Origin: Coriobacteriaceae bacterium
GTDB taxonomy: Bacteria; Actinomycetota; Coriobacteriia; Coriobacteriales; Eggerthellaceae
Reading direction: 5' to 3'
NCBI GenBank assembly: GCA_015062635.1
Contig: SUUF01000020.1
Coordinates: forward strand, 1 to 20,243
Length of the DNA stretch: 20,243 nt
Shown here: one piece after another, positions 8,177 through 16,200 of the stretch
How positions within the stretch are numbered: the first letter of the stretch is position 1
Layout of the letters: the number at the start of each line of letters is the position of its first letter
Translations under genes and position numbers: made by a program
The notes under the pieces: generated by a model
Databases searched by the model: none
What the model saw: only the letters and a program-made list of their open reading frames with translations
What the model was told of the DNA's origin: nothing

Positions 8177-9259
8177 GTGAACATCAACCACGCCATATTG
8201 CATGTGCTCGACTTCGTGTCGTGCGAGAACACCTATTCGGTCGAGGAAATCGACCTTTCCGATAAGACGGCGAAGAATTACGTGGTTCGCCTGGCGGGCA
8301 AGGCGCTGAACGACCTCGATGCCAAGCGGGGCGAATTCGCGCCCGAGAGCCGGTTCGTGAACGACATGCATGCCTACCTGGCGGGCGACCTCGATTTCGT
8401 GGCGCTTTCGCGGGGGGTCGCGGAATACCTGGCCCGCGAGCTCGGCCATATGGAAAAGCCCGTGTCCACCGACGTGCTCGTGGTCGACTTCCAAGACGCG
8501 CAGGTGAAGGTTGTGAACGAGATGACCGACGAGGAGGTCGCGGCGCGTTTCGACGGGCGCGAAGACCGCTACCTGGGAATCATCTTGCTGGAAAGCAAGC
8601 AGGCGTACGTGCACGACCTGGGCTTCGGCGAGGCGGGGGAGCGCTGCGGCATCGAGCGCCACCGCGCGGTGCTGCCGAACCCCTCGCAGAAGATTTCCAC
8701 GTATGCCGTGGTGAACCTGCAGACCCTTGCCGTGACCTTCGCTGACAAGCCGCGCACGATCGACGGCGCGCCCAAGCTCGTCATCCCCGATGGCCTGCTG
8801 CAGTGCTCCATCGAGGCCTCGAGTAAGGAAAACTTCGCGGCGGTGGCCGAGGTGGTCGAGGCGGTGGCCGAGGAATACGGTGCCAACGCGGCGGTGGCAG
8901 TGTCGCGCGCGAAGGCATATGTGGTCGCCGACAAGGATGAAACCACCGGCGAGCCGCTTCCGTGGGAAGACGACGTGGACCTCGACGAGCTGGCCGCCGA
9001 TGTGTTCGAGGACAACGAGGTGCTGCGCGAGCGCTTCAAGGAAGTCGCGCAAGCCTACGAGCTGCCCGAACGCGTCACGCTCGAGCGCAAGGCCGTGCAG
9101 CGCGTGGCCGCCAAGCACAAGATTCGCACCGACACCGGCATCGAGATCACCTTCCCGGCCGAATACAGCCGCAACCCCGAATACCTCACGTTCGTAAGCG
9201 AGGCCGACGGCACCTATTCCATCCAGCTGAAGAACATCGGGCATATCGAGAACCGCTAA
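8177..9259 (+). CDS. Nucleoid-associated protein, NdpA/YejK family
   Basis: A 360-aa protein matching the 37-kDa nucleoid-associated family (YejK/NdpA). The E. coli member binds the nucleoid and its exact task is not settled. Visible family features are the N-terminal MNINHAILHVLDF, an acidic central part with DFVALSRGVAEYLARELG, YLGIILLESKQAYVHDLGF at about 136-154, and a C-terminal segment ending with FPAEYSRNPEYL. Length fits the family. The start is GTG at 8177, preceded by GAAAGGA at about 7 nt; no better ATG lies nearby. A TATCCT at 8142-8147 could be the -10 but I see no -35. It lies directly after the repeat array, so its promoter region is hemmed in by repeats. Such genes occur both as housekeeping genes and beside mobile elements. 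Confidence 0.85.
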   Translation: MNINHAILHVLDFVSCENTYSVEEIDLSDKTAKNYVVRLAGKALNDLDAKRGEFAPESRFVNDMHAYLAGDLDFVALSRGVAEYLARELGHMEKPVSTDVLVVDFQDAQVKVVNEMTDEEVAARFDGREDRYLGIILLESKQAYVHDLGFGEAGERCGIERHRAVLPNPSQKISTYAVVNLQTLAVTFADKPRTIDGAPKLVIPDGLLQCSIEASSKENFAAVAEVVEAVAEEYGANAAVAVSRAKAYVVADKDETTGEPLPWEDDVDLDELAADVFEDNEVLRERFKEVAQAYELPERVTLERKAVQRVAAKHKIRTDTGIEITFPAEYSRNPEYLTFVSEADGTYSIQLKNIGHIENR

Positions 9260-9315
9260 GCCAAGCAAACGCGGTCGCCGCGATCCGTCGCGCCTCATGG
9301 CCTAAGCAGCAAGTG

Positions 9316-9373
9316 ATGCGGGCTGCCGCATTCCGTTGCCTTGGCCATGGGCTGCCGCATCCTGCGGCCAAGG
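9316..9373. other. Two GC-rich hairpins between ndpA-like and tetR genes
   Basis: ATGCGG (9316-9321), GCTG, CCGCAT (9326-9331) is followed by CCTTGGCC (9339-9346) and its exact complement GGCCAAGG (9366-9373). The 12-mer GGGCTGCCGCAT occurs twice (9320-9331, 9349-9360). No T-run follows, so factor-independent termination is doubtful. Confidence 0.5.
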
Positions 9374-9421
9374 CGGCAGGCGGCGTAGGCCACCATAGCG
9401 ATCGAGCGCCATCGCTCTCCC

Positions 9422-9462
9422 TTGCATCCATAACATTACACATGTTATATTACGGGTGTTAT
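9422..9462 (+). promoter_or_regulatory. Promoter and operator of the tetR-ferredoxin operon
   Basis: TTGCAT (9422-9427), 18 nt, TATATT (9446-9451) is the best promoter. Over it lies a perfect inverted repeat, ATAACAT (9430-9436), TACAC, ATGTTAT (9442-9448), sitting between the -35 and -10. The right half recurs in a 14-bp tandem repeat: ATTACACATGTTAT (9435-9448) and ATTACGGGTGTTAT (9449-9462), differing in three bases. The symmetry and place suit autorepression by the TetR protein encoded 20 bp downstream. Confidence 0.6.
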
Positions 9463-9481
9463 CTACGGAAAGGGGAGTGCT

Positions 9482-10060
9482 ATGCCTGCGCAGAAGTTCA
9501 ATCGGGAAACGGTTTTGGATGCGGCATTGGAGCTCGTGCGCGAGCGGGGCTACGACATGCTGAGCGCCCGCATGATTGCCGAGCGGGCGGGTTGCTCGGT
9601 GCAACCCATCTACAGCCTGTTCGGCGACATGGAGTCGCTCATGCGCGCCCTGTACGAGCATGCGCGCGCATGGGTGAGCGCCTACAACCAGGCGCATGCC
9701 GGCGATGGCGCGAATCCATTCGAGTCGAACGGCCTTTCCCACCTTCGCCTGGCCAGCGAGGAGCCGCAGCTCTTCGCATTCCTGTACCTGTCTTCGTACC
9801 TGGGCGCGCAAAGTCTGGATGACCTGTACCGCAGCGTCACGCAGCCCGGCGTCGAGGAATGCATCCAAGAGCTGGGGCACCTTGACGCCGATGCCGCGCA
9901 CGAGCTGTACCTGAACATGATCGTGTACACCCATGGGCTTGCGGTGATTCTCGCCACGGGCGCCCGCATTCCCCCGGAAGAGCTTGCCGGGCGCATGGAC
10001 GCCTCCTTCCGCGCGTTCGCGATTGCCGTTGGCGCCACGCCGGGACGGGGTGCCCGATGA
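9482..10060 (+). CDS. TetR/AcrR-family transcriptional regulator
   Basis: A 192-aa dimeric repressor of the TetR type. The N-terminal helix-turn-helix spans about residues 10-52, with the recognition part ARMIAERAGCSVQPIYSLFGDMESLMRALY typical of the family (split here: MIAERAGCSVQPIYSLF at 31-47). The C-terminal part is helical and poorly conserved, as expected for a ligand-binding domain; no ligand can be named. The ATG at 9482 follows AAGGGGAG at 4 nt. The stop overlaps the start of the ferredoxin gene as ATGA (10057-10060), so the two are translationally coupled. A palindromic operator lies in the promoter just upstream, consistent with control of itself and the membrane iron-sulfur protein. 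Confidence 0.92.
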   Translation: MPAQKFNRETVLDAALELVRERGYDMLSARMIAERAGCSVQPIYSLFGDMESLMRALYEHARAWVSAYNQAHAGDGANPFESNGLSHLRLASEEPQLFAFLYLSSYLGAQSLDDLYRSVTQPGVEECIQELGHLDADAAHELYLNMIVYTHGLAVILATGARIPPEELAGRMDASFRAFAIAVGATPGRGAR

Positions 10061-10779
10061 AACGCCAGGCCATTCGCCGGGGAATCTTGCTCGCATCATT
10101 CGCGCTGTTTCCCGTGACCATTTTCTATTTCTCGCCCTACCTGGTGGTATTCGGGGCTTTCAGCGGCGTGGTGGCGGGAAGCGCCATCATGTTCTTGCTG
10201 CAGCTGGCAAGCGCCGTGTTCCTGCGCCGCGCCTTCTGCGGATGGCTGTGCCCGGCTGGCGGCCTGCAGGAATTCGAGGCACAGGCGGTGGGGAAACCGA
10301 GCAAGCTGGGCAAGGGCTTGCTGGTGAAATACATCATCTGGGTGCCGTGGGTCGTCTCGATCGTCGCCGGGTTCGTCGTTGCGGGCGGCGTGTCGGCGGT
10401 CGATCCGCTGTTCCACATCGACCACGGGGTGTCGGTCACCTCCCTCGGTGCACTTGCCATCTACCTGGGCATTGTCGGGTTGTTTTTCATTCCGAACCTG
10501 TTTTTGGGGCGCCGCGCGATGTGCCATTGCATCTGCTGGATGGCTCCGTTCATGGCAATCGGGCAGAAGCTGGGAACGGCGGTGCATGCGCCCCAGTTGC
10601 ATGTGAAGGCGCAGCCCGATGCCTGCATCTCGTGCCATGCCTGCGACAAGGCGTGCCCGATGAGCCTGCCCGTGAGCGAACTGGTCGGACAGGGTGGCGT
10701 TGACCATGTGGAATGCATCCAATGCGGGGCGTGCTGCGATTCCTGCCGCAAGGGCGCGCTGGAGCTCGTTTTCGAGTGA
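10057..10779 (+). CDS. NapH/YccM-like membrane 4Fe-4S protein
   Basis: A 240-aa membrane polyferredoxin that probably passes electrons between a quinone or flavin donor and a soluble partner. Four hydrophobic segments are visible at about 9-33, 37-57, 91-112 and 128-150. Conserved membrane-face cysteines appear as Cys61 and Cys65 in FCGWLCPAGG, and as Cys156, 158 and 160 in AMCHCICWMAPFM, as in NapH-like proteins. The C-terminal domain has two classical 4Fe-4S motifs: Cys190, 193, 196, 200 followed by Pro, and Cys220, 223, 226, 230. It begins within the tetR stop codon (ATGA) with a G-rich Shine-Dalgarno in the upstream gene. No nitrate reductase or other Nap/Rnf subunits are nearby, so a true NapH role is unlikely. 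Partner unknown; it may be a detoxifying or redox-sensing electron carrier controlled by the TetR protein. Confidence 0.88.
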   Translation: MKRQAIRRGILLASFALFPVTIFYFSPYLVVFGAFSGVVAGSAIMFLLQLASAVFLRRAFCGWLCPAGGLQEFEAQAVGKPSKLGKGLLVKYIIWVPWVVSIVAGFVVAGGVSAVDPLFHIDHGVSVTSLGALAIYLGIVGLFFIPNLFLGRRAMCHCICWMAPFMAIGQKLGTAVHAPQLHVKAQPDACISCHACDKACPMSLPVSELVGQGGVDHVECIQCGACCDSCRKGALELVFE

Positions 10780-10869
10780 GCGCGGCAAACCGCTTCGGGT
10801 CAGCCGACCATCGCGATGCTCCCGCTGCTGCGGCGGGGGAGATCTCTCGCTTTGCTCGCGCTGACATAA

Positions 10870-10958
10870 GGGACGCTCGAGATAACAGGAGGGATGTGCG
10901 AGACGCGAGGGACGTCCGAGACGCGGGGGCGTCCGAGACACGAGGGATGCGCGGGACG
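10870..10958. repeat. Imperfect 17-19-bp tandem repeats
   Basis: About five units between the convergent ferredoxin and histidine kinase genes: 10870-10888, 10889-10906, 10907-10924, 10925-10941 and 10942-10958. The clearest pair is GAGGGATGTGCGAGACGC and GAGGGACGTCCGAGACGC (three mismatches in 18). The + strand is purine-rich. No ORF or terminator is evident in the 220 bp between the genes. Confidence 0.7.
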
Positions 10959-10999
10959 AAGCGGGGGGTCTCGCCGCGGTAAAGGGCGAACGGGGATTG

Positions 11000-13309
11000 T
11001 CAGGCCAGGACGCTAGCCAAAGTGGCGGCGAGCTGGTCGATGTCGATGGGCTTGGCAACGTAGCCGTCGACGCCGGCCTCGCGGGCGGCTTGCACGTCTT
11101 CCTGGAAGGCGTTGGCCGACATCGCGATGATGGGCATGCCCGCCAGCGCGGCGTCGGGCAGCGCGCGAATGGCACGGGTCGTCTCGAAGCCGTCCATCAC
11201 CGGCATCTGGATATCGGTGATGACCACGTCATAGCGCCCGGCCCCGGCGGCCGTCAGCCGCTCGAGGGCCTCTTGCCCGTTCACGGCCTCGTCGAGCTCG
11301 AAGCCCATGCTCTCGAGCATCAGGCGGGCGATCTCGCGGTTGATCTCGTTGTCTTCTACCAGCAGCGCCCGCATGCCGCAGAAATCGCGCGTTGCGGCAT
11401 GCGGCGCCCGCGCCGCGTCGTCGCCCGGCTGCACGTCGCATCCGGTGGCGTTGGGGTCGAGCAGCGGCAACCGCAGCCGCACGGTGAATTCGGTGCCCGC
11501 GCCCGGCGCGGTATCGACCGTTATCGTGCCGCCCATCATGTCGACGATGCGCTTGGTGATGGCCATGCCGAGCCCGGTGCCCTGCAGGCCGCTCACCGTC
11601 GACGTGCGCTCGCGCTCGAAGGCGTCGAACACGCGCTCGGCGAACTCGGGGCTCATGCCGATGCCATCGTCCTTCACGCGCAGCTCGTAGTTCGCGAAAC
11701 CGCCGGCGGCGGGCGTCGTCTGCTCGAACGTCAGCGACACGTGCCCGTTTTCCGGCGTGAACTTGAAGGCGTTCGACAGCAGGTTCAGCACCACGCGGTT
11801 CAGGCGGTGCTTGTCGCACAGCACGTTGGCGTTGCACAGGCGTTCCGTGCTCACCGTGAACTCGATGTGCTTTTCGGCCACTTGCGCCACGAACATGTCG
11901 CGCACCCCGGTGGCCGCCTCGGCCAGGTTCACGGGCTCGGGCTCGAGGTCGATCTTGCCGCTTTCGATGCGGCTCATCTCGAGCACGTCGTTGATAAGCG
12001 CCAGCAGGTGCTTGCTCGAGGCGTCGATCTTGTCGAGGTATTCGTGCACCTGCGCGTCGTCATGGCTTTTCCGCGCGAAATCGGTATAGCCCACGATGGC
12101 GTTCATCGGCGTGCGGATGTCGTGTGACATGTTCGAGAGGAAGATCGTCTTCGACTTGCTCGCCTGCCGCGCCTCCTCGAGCGCCGCCTCCAGCTGGCGG
12201 TTGCGCTCGATCTCGGTGCGCCGCAGCTCGGTGGTGTCCTGCTTCAGCAGCAGGTAGAAATGCATGGCGGCATCCACCACGTAAAAGACGAAGCGCTTGT
12301 CGTAAACCTCGCCGTCGACCTCGTAGGTGATGTCCACCGTGTACGGTTCGCGTTCGGCAAGCTCGCGCTCCACGCGCGCAAGCCCGAGCGACGACATGAT
12401 GGCGATTTTCTCCTCCGGCGGGCCCACGATCACCGGCGCGACCTGTTCGGCCAGGTAGTCCATGTAACCGCCGTCGGTTTCGCGGGGGAAGATGGTGCCC
12501 GGCTTGCCCGAGCCCTCGCCGATGAGCACGCGGTAGCGCCCGTCGATGAGCGAGGCGATCATGTCATATTGGCCGATGAGCGCCTTGTCGAGCAAGGCCT
12601 CGGTCATCATCTCGTCGTTGCAGGGCAGCTCGGTGATGAACGCGAGGATGTCGCCGGTGCCGGGTTCCTCGACGATGGCGGCCTGCGTTTTCACGAAACC
12701 GATCTGGGTGTCGGTCATGCGGCGCAGGCGCACGTCCTGCAGCGAGGTCTGGCCGGCCTTGAAACGCTCGAGCAGCGCCTCGGGGGTGAAGGGGCCGGGG
12801 ACGGTGCTTCCGGTGCCGTCGACGCGATGACGGCTGCGCAGCTTGACGAGCTGCGTGTAGCTTTCCACCTCGCGCTCGTCGGGGCGGATGCCCCAGCCGT
12901 TGCATTCCTCGATGACGTCGCGCGTGAGGTTCACGCGGAAAAAGGCCAGGTAATCGCGCATGAGCTCGCCGAGGCTGATGCGCGTGCGGTTGTAGAGCGC
13001 AAGCGAGCGCTCGTTGGCCTCGCCCAGGCGCGCGACGATGCGGAAGATGAAGGCGAGCACGATCGAGACGAAGATGCTGCCGCCGAGCAGGATGCCCGCG
13101 ATGACGAGGTCGGGTTCGCCGAACAGCGCGACGCACAGGTATCCCACGAGGAAGGCGATCAGGAGCGCGAACGGAACGATGGCGAGCGTGCGCATGCGCT
13201 CCCATTCGCCAAGACCCGAAATCTTGCGCAGGAAGAGGTAGTACCGGCCGATGTTGTATGCCATCAGCAGGCTGCCACCGTAAATCATCGCGTAGATCAG
13301 GGTCGTCAT
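11000..13309 (-). CDS. Membrane hybrid sensor histidine kinase
   Basis: A 769-aa kinase with its own receiver. Two membrane helices lie at about 43-62 and 67-92 with little between them, so sensing is probably intramembrane or cytoplasmic. Residues 95-360 hold a cytoplasmic region that may contain a PAS-like fold (about 325-358, VDITYEVDGEVYDKRFVFYV); I could not assign it firmly. The kinase core has phospho-His396 in NMSHDIRTPMNAIVGY, N-box NRVVLNLLSNAFKF (about 504-517), G1 DDGIGM and G2 GTGLGMAI. The receiver (about 647-769) has the acidic pair in LLVEDNEINRE, phospho-Asp699 in VVITDIQMPVMDGFE and Lys753 in AKPI. I chose ATG at 13309 behind GAGG rather than a GTG eleven codons upstream. 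No output regulator is encoded nearby, so the phosphate must go to a partner elsewhere or the protein signals by contact. Confidence 0.92.
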   Translation of the reverse strand: MTTLIYAMIYGGSLLMAYNIGRYYLFLRKISGLGEWERMRTLAIVPFALLIAFLVGYLCVALFGEPDLVIAGILLGGSIFVSIVLAFIFRIVARLGEANERSLALYNRTRISLGELMRDYLAFFRVNLTRDVIEECNGWGIRPDEREVESYTQLVKLRSRHRVDGTGSTVPGPFTPEALLERFKAGQTSLQDVRLRRMTDTQIGFVKTQAAIVEEPGTGDILAFITELPCNDEMMTEALLDKALIGQYDMIASLIDGRYRVLIGEGSGKPGTIFPRETDGGYMDYLAEQVAPVIVGPPEEKIAIMSSLGLARVERELAEREPYTVDITYEVDGEVYDKRFVFYVVDAAMHFYLLLKQDTTELRRTEIERNRQLEAALEEARQASKSKTIFLSNMSHDIRTPMNAIVGYTDFARKSHDDAQVHEYLDKIDASSKHLLALINDVLEMSRIESGKIDLEPEPVNLAEAATGVRDMFVAQVAEKHIEFTVSTERLCNANVLCDKHRLNRVVLNLLSNAFKFTPENGHVSLTFEQTTPAAGGFANYELRVKDDGIGMSPEFAERVFDAFERERTSTVSGLQGTGLGMAITKRIVDMMGGTITVDTAPGAGTEFTVRLRLPLLDPNATGCDVQPGDDAARAPHAATRDFCGMRALLVEDNEINREIARLMLESMGFELDEAVNGQEALERLTAAGAGRYDVVITDIQMPVMDGFETTRAIRALPDAALAGMPIIAMSANAFQEDVQAAREAGVDGYVAKPIDIDQLAATLASVLA

Positions 13310-13371
13310 CTCAACCTCGCACACGCAATCTCTCAACGCCACCGCTTGAAAGCGAGCTTCATTCCAATTCG

Positions 13372-13399
13372 ATTGTACCTGAGCGCGCCGCTATGACAC
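13372..13399 (-). promoter_or_regulatory. Candidate promoter of the histidine kinase gene
   Basis: GTGTCA (13394-13399), 16 nt, TACAAT (13372-13377) on the minus strand, with a leader of about 55 nt. It has the same -10 and spacing as the CoA-transferase promoter but no repeat element. Confidence 0.45.
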
Positions 13400-13425
13400 G
13401 GGGCATTTCCCTTAATAGGTCGAGC

Positions 13426-14766
13426 TTACAGGTCGAGTTGCTTCACGGAGCCCATCGGGTTTTCGGGCGGGAGGATGACGTTCAGCAAGATGCCCGCAAG
13501 CGAGCCCACGGCCAGGCCGGAAAGCGAGATGACGATGTCGCCCACCGGGATGACGATGGCGCCGGCCGTGCTGTAGGCGATGCCGATGGAAAGCACGAGC
13601 GTGACGGCCGCGATGAGGATGTTGCGCGATTGCGTGAAGTCGACGCGGCTTTCCACCAGGTTGCGGATGCCCACGGCCGAGATCATGCCGTAGAGCACGA
13701 GCGAGACACCGCCGATGACGCTTGCCGGCATGGCGCCGATGATCGCCGCGAACTTCGGGCAGAAGCTGAAGGCGATGGCGAACAGCGCCGCGATGCGCAC
13801 GACGCGTGGGTCGAACACCTTCGTGAGCGCGAGCACGCCGGTGTTCTCGCCGTAGGTGGTGTTGGCGGGCGCGCCGAACAGCGACGCGAGCATCGTGGCC
13901 AGGCCGTCGCCGAGCAGCGTGCGGTGCAGGCCGGGCTCGGCGATGAAGTCGCGGTTGCAGGTCGAGCTGATGGCCGCGATGTCGCCGATGTGCTCGATCA
14001 TCGTGGCGAGCGCGATGGGCATGATGGTGATGATGGCGGTGATGGCGAGCCCGGAATCGAACTGCGGCCCGATGAGGCCGAACACCGTGTTATCCCAGAT
14101 AACCGGAGGCCCGACCCAGGCGGCCGCGGCGACTCCCGAGAAGTCGACCTCGCCGATGGCGGCGGCGAACAGGTAGGCCACGATGACGCCCATGAGGATG
14201 GGGATGATCTTGATCATGCCGCGTCCCCAGATGTTGCACACGATGATGGTGGCGACGGCTATCACGGCCACCGCCCAGTTCGTCGAGCAGTTCGCGATGG
14301 CCGAGCTCGCCAGGATGAGCCCGATGGAGATGACGATGGGGCCGGTGACCACGGCGGGGAAGAAGTGCATCACGCGATTCGGGCCGAACGCCTTGAACAG
14401 GGCTGCGAGCAGGGGATACAACGCTCCGGCGCACGCCACGCCCAGGCAGGCGTAGGGCAGCAGCTCGGCCTCGCCGTTCGGCGCGATGGCCGCGTAGCCC
14501 GCGATGAACGCGAACGATGACCCGAGGAACGCCGGCACCTTTCCCTTTGCCAGGAAGTGGAACAGCAGCGTGCCGAGCCCGGCGAACAGCAGCGTCGCCT
14601 GCACCGAGAGCCCGGTGAGCACCGGCACCAGAATCGTGGCGCCGAACATGGCGAACATGTGCTGGAAGCCGAAGAGCACCATGCGGGGGCGTCCGAGCGT
14701 GCGGGCGTCGTAAACGGCCTCGGGTGCATCGTGCTCGTGCATCCGGGGTACTTCACGGTCGGTCAT
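13426..14766 (-). CDS. uraA: UraA-type uracil permease (NCS2 family)
   Basis: A 446-aa inner-membrane nucleobase:cation symporter of the NCS2 family. The N-terminal FGFQHMFAMFGATILVPVL and GKVPAFLGSSFAF segments are close to E. coli UraA. Two glutamates that bind uracil in UraA have counterparts here: Glu258 in MIEHIGD and Glu307 in NTTYGENTG. About 14 hydrophobic segments fill the protein, ending at a short polar tail. The ATG at 14766 follows GAGAGGA at 6 nt. It lies 124 bp downstream of the YbjN gene on the same strand, with a GC hairpin (14817-14834, arms GCCGGC) between them, so they may or may not be cotranscribed. No pyrimidine enzymes accompany it. A xanthine or urate carrier of the same family is less likely given the UraA-like motifs. 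Confidence 0.9.
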   Translation of the reverse strand: MTDREVPRMHEHDAPEAVYDARTLGRPRMVLFGFQHMFAMFGATILVPVLTGLSVQATLLFAGLGTLLFHFLAKGKVPAFLGSSFAFIAGYAAIAPNGEAELLPYACLGVACAGALYPLLAALFKAFGPNRVMHFFPAVVTGPIVISIGLILASSAIANCSTNWAVAVIAVATIIVCNIWGRGMIKIIPILMGVIVAYLFAAAIGEVDFSGVAAAAWVGPPVIWDNTVFGLIGPQFDSGLAITAIITIMPIALATMIEHIGDIAAISSTCNRDFIAEPGLHRTLLGDGLATMLASLFGAPANTTYGENTGVLALTKVFDPRVVRIAALFAIAFSFCPKFAAIIGAMPASVIGGVSLVLYGMISAVGIRNLVESRVDFTQSRNILIAAVTLVLSIGIAYSTAGAIVIPVGDIVISLSGLAVGSLAGILLNVILPPENPMGSVKQLDL

Positions 14767-14890
14767 GCGTTGTCCTCTCGTGTGGGGCGGGCGGGTTGCG
14801 GGCGCCAGTGCTTGCGGCCGGCAGGCGGGCCGGCGCGGCGGTTCGATACCGGTTGCGGGGCGCCGGGCCCGACGGGCCAGCTGGTTCCGG

Positions 14891-15322
14891 TTAGCCCCAG
14901 ATGCCCTTCATGATCTCGGGGTACGCGTCGTCGATGACGCTTGCGGCCAGCAGCACCGATTCGGCCACGGCAAAGCCCGCGCCCTCTTCGCCGAACACCA
15001 CGTCGGCATCGGCGATGATGTCGTTATCCTCGTCGAGGTAGAACTTCGCCCAGCGGAAGTCGCAGTTGCACTGGTTCAGCACCATCAGGAGCTTCGCGGT
15101 CTTCTCGCCCGGCACGGTCGCGATGGGCGACGACACGATCTGTGCGCTCTCGCCGTCTTCGTCGAAGGCGACGGTTATCGCGATGTTGTTGAAGGAATAG
15201 TCGCCGCCGCCGAATGCCATGCCGATGGCCGGCTTCTCGAACGCGTCGATGTACTCATAGGAGATTCCGCGGGCCGTGAGCTCGAGGCCCACCTCGTTGA
15301 TTTGCTCTTTCACGTCGGGCAT
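14891..15322 (-). CDS. YbjN-domain protein
   Basis: A 143-aa acidic soluble protein resembling the YbjN family, small alpha-beta proteins with a chaperone-like (type III secretion chaperone) fold whose role is not well defined. Supporting pattern: a strand-rich N-terminal half, then LLMVLNQCNCDFRWAKFYLD (about 78-97), where the asparagine followed by aromatic-Ala-Lys-Phe-Tyr is typical, then DEDNDIIADADVVF and a final helix. The ATG at 15322 is preceded by AAGGAGG at about 5 nt, a strong site. There is no signal peptide or membrane segment. It precedes the uracil permease on the same strand. Family call by motif memory only. Confidence 0.7.
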   Translation of the reverse strand: MPDVKEQINEVGLELTARGISYEYIDAFEKPAIGMAFGGGDYSFNNIAITVAFDEDGESAQIVSSPIATVPGEKTAKLLMVLNQCNCDFRWAKFYLDEDNDIIADADVVFGEEGAGFAVAESVLLAASVIDDAYPEIMKGIWG

Positions 15323-15385
15323 GCTGCCTCCTTGGTCGTTGCTTCCATATGGGGCCCGGAATGCCGGGCGGTCTTTTCATGCACC

Positions 15386-15391
15386 ATTCTA
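15386..15391 (-). promoter_or_regulatory. Extended -10 promoter of the YbjN gene
   Basis: On the minus strand TAGAAT is preceded by TGC, giving an extended -10 (TGnTAGAAT). No -35 is evident at 17 nt. The leader would be about 57 nt. Confidence 0.45.
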
Positions 15392-15424
15392 GCAGTCTCG
15401 CCGCCCGGGCATGCGTGGGCCGTC

Positions 15425-15497
15425 GGGGACATACATGTGGCGACCGGAGTATGTCCCCGGGCGACCGGGGACATACATGTGGCGACCGGGGACATAC
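15425..15497. repeat. Second palindromic repeat family, 21-bp units
   Basis: Units start at 15425, 15446, 15467 and 15488 (the last cut short). Three begin GGGGACATAC; in the second unit that part is replaced by its inverse, GTATGTCCCC (15449-15458), while GGCGACC at the unit end is kept. Units one and two therefore form a hairpin with perfect 10-bp arms and a 14-nt loop. The sequence is unrelated to the TGACAAAC family. Confidence 0.85.
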
Positions 15498-15499
15498 AT

Positions 15500-15523
15500 C
15501 TCCTGCGCGCTAGCGTGCAGGAG
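15500..15523. terminator. Possible terminator hairpin after the HAD gene
   Basis: CTCCTGC (15500-15506) and GCAGGAG (15517-15523) are perfect complements, and the middle holds the palindrome CGCTAGCG. It lies 20 bp past the HAD stop. There is no T-run, so it may act only as an RNA-stabilising end or protein site. Confidence 0.4.
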
Positions 15524-15543
15524 GGGTCGTATGCACCTTGCCC

Positions 15544-16200
15544 TCACGCCCAGGTGCGGGCAAGGGCAACGAGCTCGGCGGGGTCGTTCACATAGGCATC
15601 AAGCGCATCGATGGGAAGCGGATTGGCGCTGTCATAGCCCCACGATACCCCCACCGCCCGCACGCCGGCGTTGCGCGCGGTTTTCACGTCGATGTTCGTG
15701 TCGCCCACGTAGACCGCCTCATCAGGCGATATGCCCAGCTCATCCAACATGCGCAGCAGGCTCGTGGGGTCGGGCTTGCGCGGCGTGGGCGGTAGCTCGC
15801 CGCGTACCGCATCGAATAGGTCGGGAAAGCATTGCTCGGCAAGCGCCCGCACGCCCGCGTCGAACTTGTTCGACACGATGCCGGTGCGCATGCCCTGCGC
15901 CCGCAGTTGCCGCAGCATTTCCACCACGCCGGGGAAGGGCGCGGTGTGCGCGTAGTCGCTTCGCAGGTACAGCCCGCGCCACACCTCGAACGTGTGCGCG
16001 GCCTGCGACGGCGTGCTTCCGGCGGGCATCGCGCGCTCTATCAGGCGTTGCGCGCCGTTTCCCATGTAGCCTTCGTATTCTTCCAACGTGTGGCCGGGAT
16101 AGCCCTGCCGCGCGAGCGCCTCGTTCGCGGCGATGGCCAAATCGGGCAGCGAGTCCAAAATGGTCCCGTCCATGTCGAATATGAATGCCCTCACGCCCAT
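15544..16200 (-). CDS. HAD-superfamily phosphatase (phosphoglycolate phosphatase-like)
   Basis: A 218-aa HAD hydrolase with a helical cap inserted after motif I, like Gph/PGP and PpaX phosphatases. All four motifs are present: Asp9 (nucleophile) and Asp11 in FDMDGTILD, Ser110 in IVSNK, Lys142 in RKPDP, and Asp167 with Asp171 in GDTNIDV. It should hydrolyse a small phosphomonoester in the cytoplasm, but sequence alone does not name the substrate; 2-phosphoglycolate and pyrophosphate are the classical choices. ATG at 16200 follows GGAAGGGG. It lies 182 bp downstream of the lysozyme gene on the same strand, across a C-rich stretch, and is probably a separate unit. Confidence 0.88.
   Translation of the reverse strand: MGVRAFIFDMDGTILDSLPDLAIAANEALARQGYPGHTLEEYEGYMGNGAQRLIERAMPAGSTPSQAAHTFEVWRGLYLRSDYAHTAPFPGVVEMLRQLRAQGMRTGIVSNKFDAGVRALAEQCFPDLFDAVRGELPPTPRKPDPTSLLRMLDELGISPDEAVYVGDTNIDVKTARNAGVRAVGVSWGYDSANPLPIDALDAYVNDPAELVALARTWA

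Noticed and set aside
7895..9298. Long minus-strand open frame over the nucleoid-protein gene and repeats
   Set aside because: It runs through the repeat array and mirrors the NdpA-like gene; composition is typical of an antisense shadow.
13426..15322. Uracil permease and YbjN genes as a firm operon
   Set aside because: Same strand, but 124 bp apart with a GC hairpin between; left as undecided.
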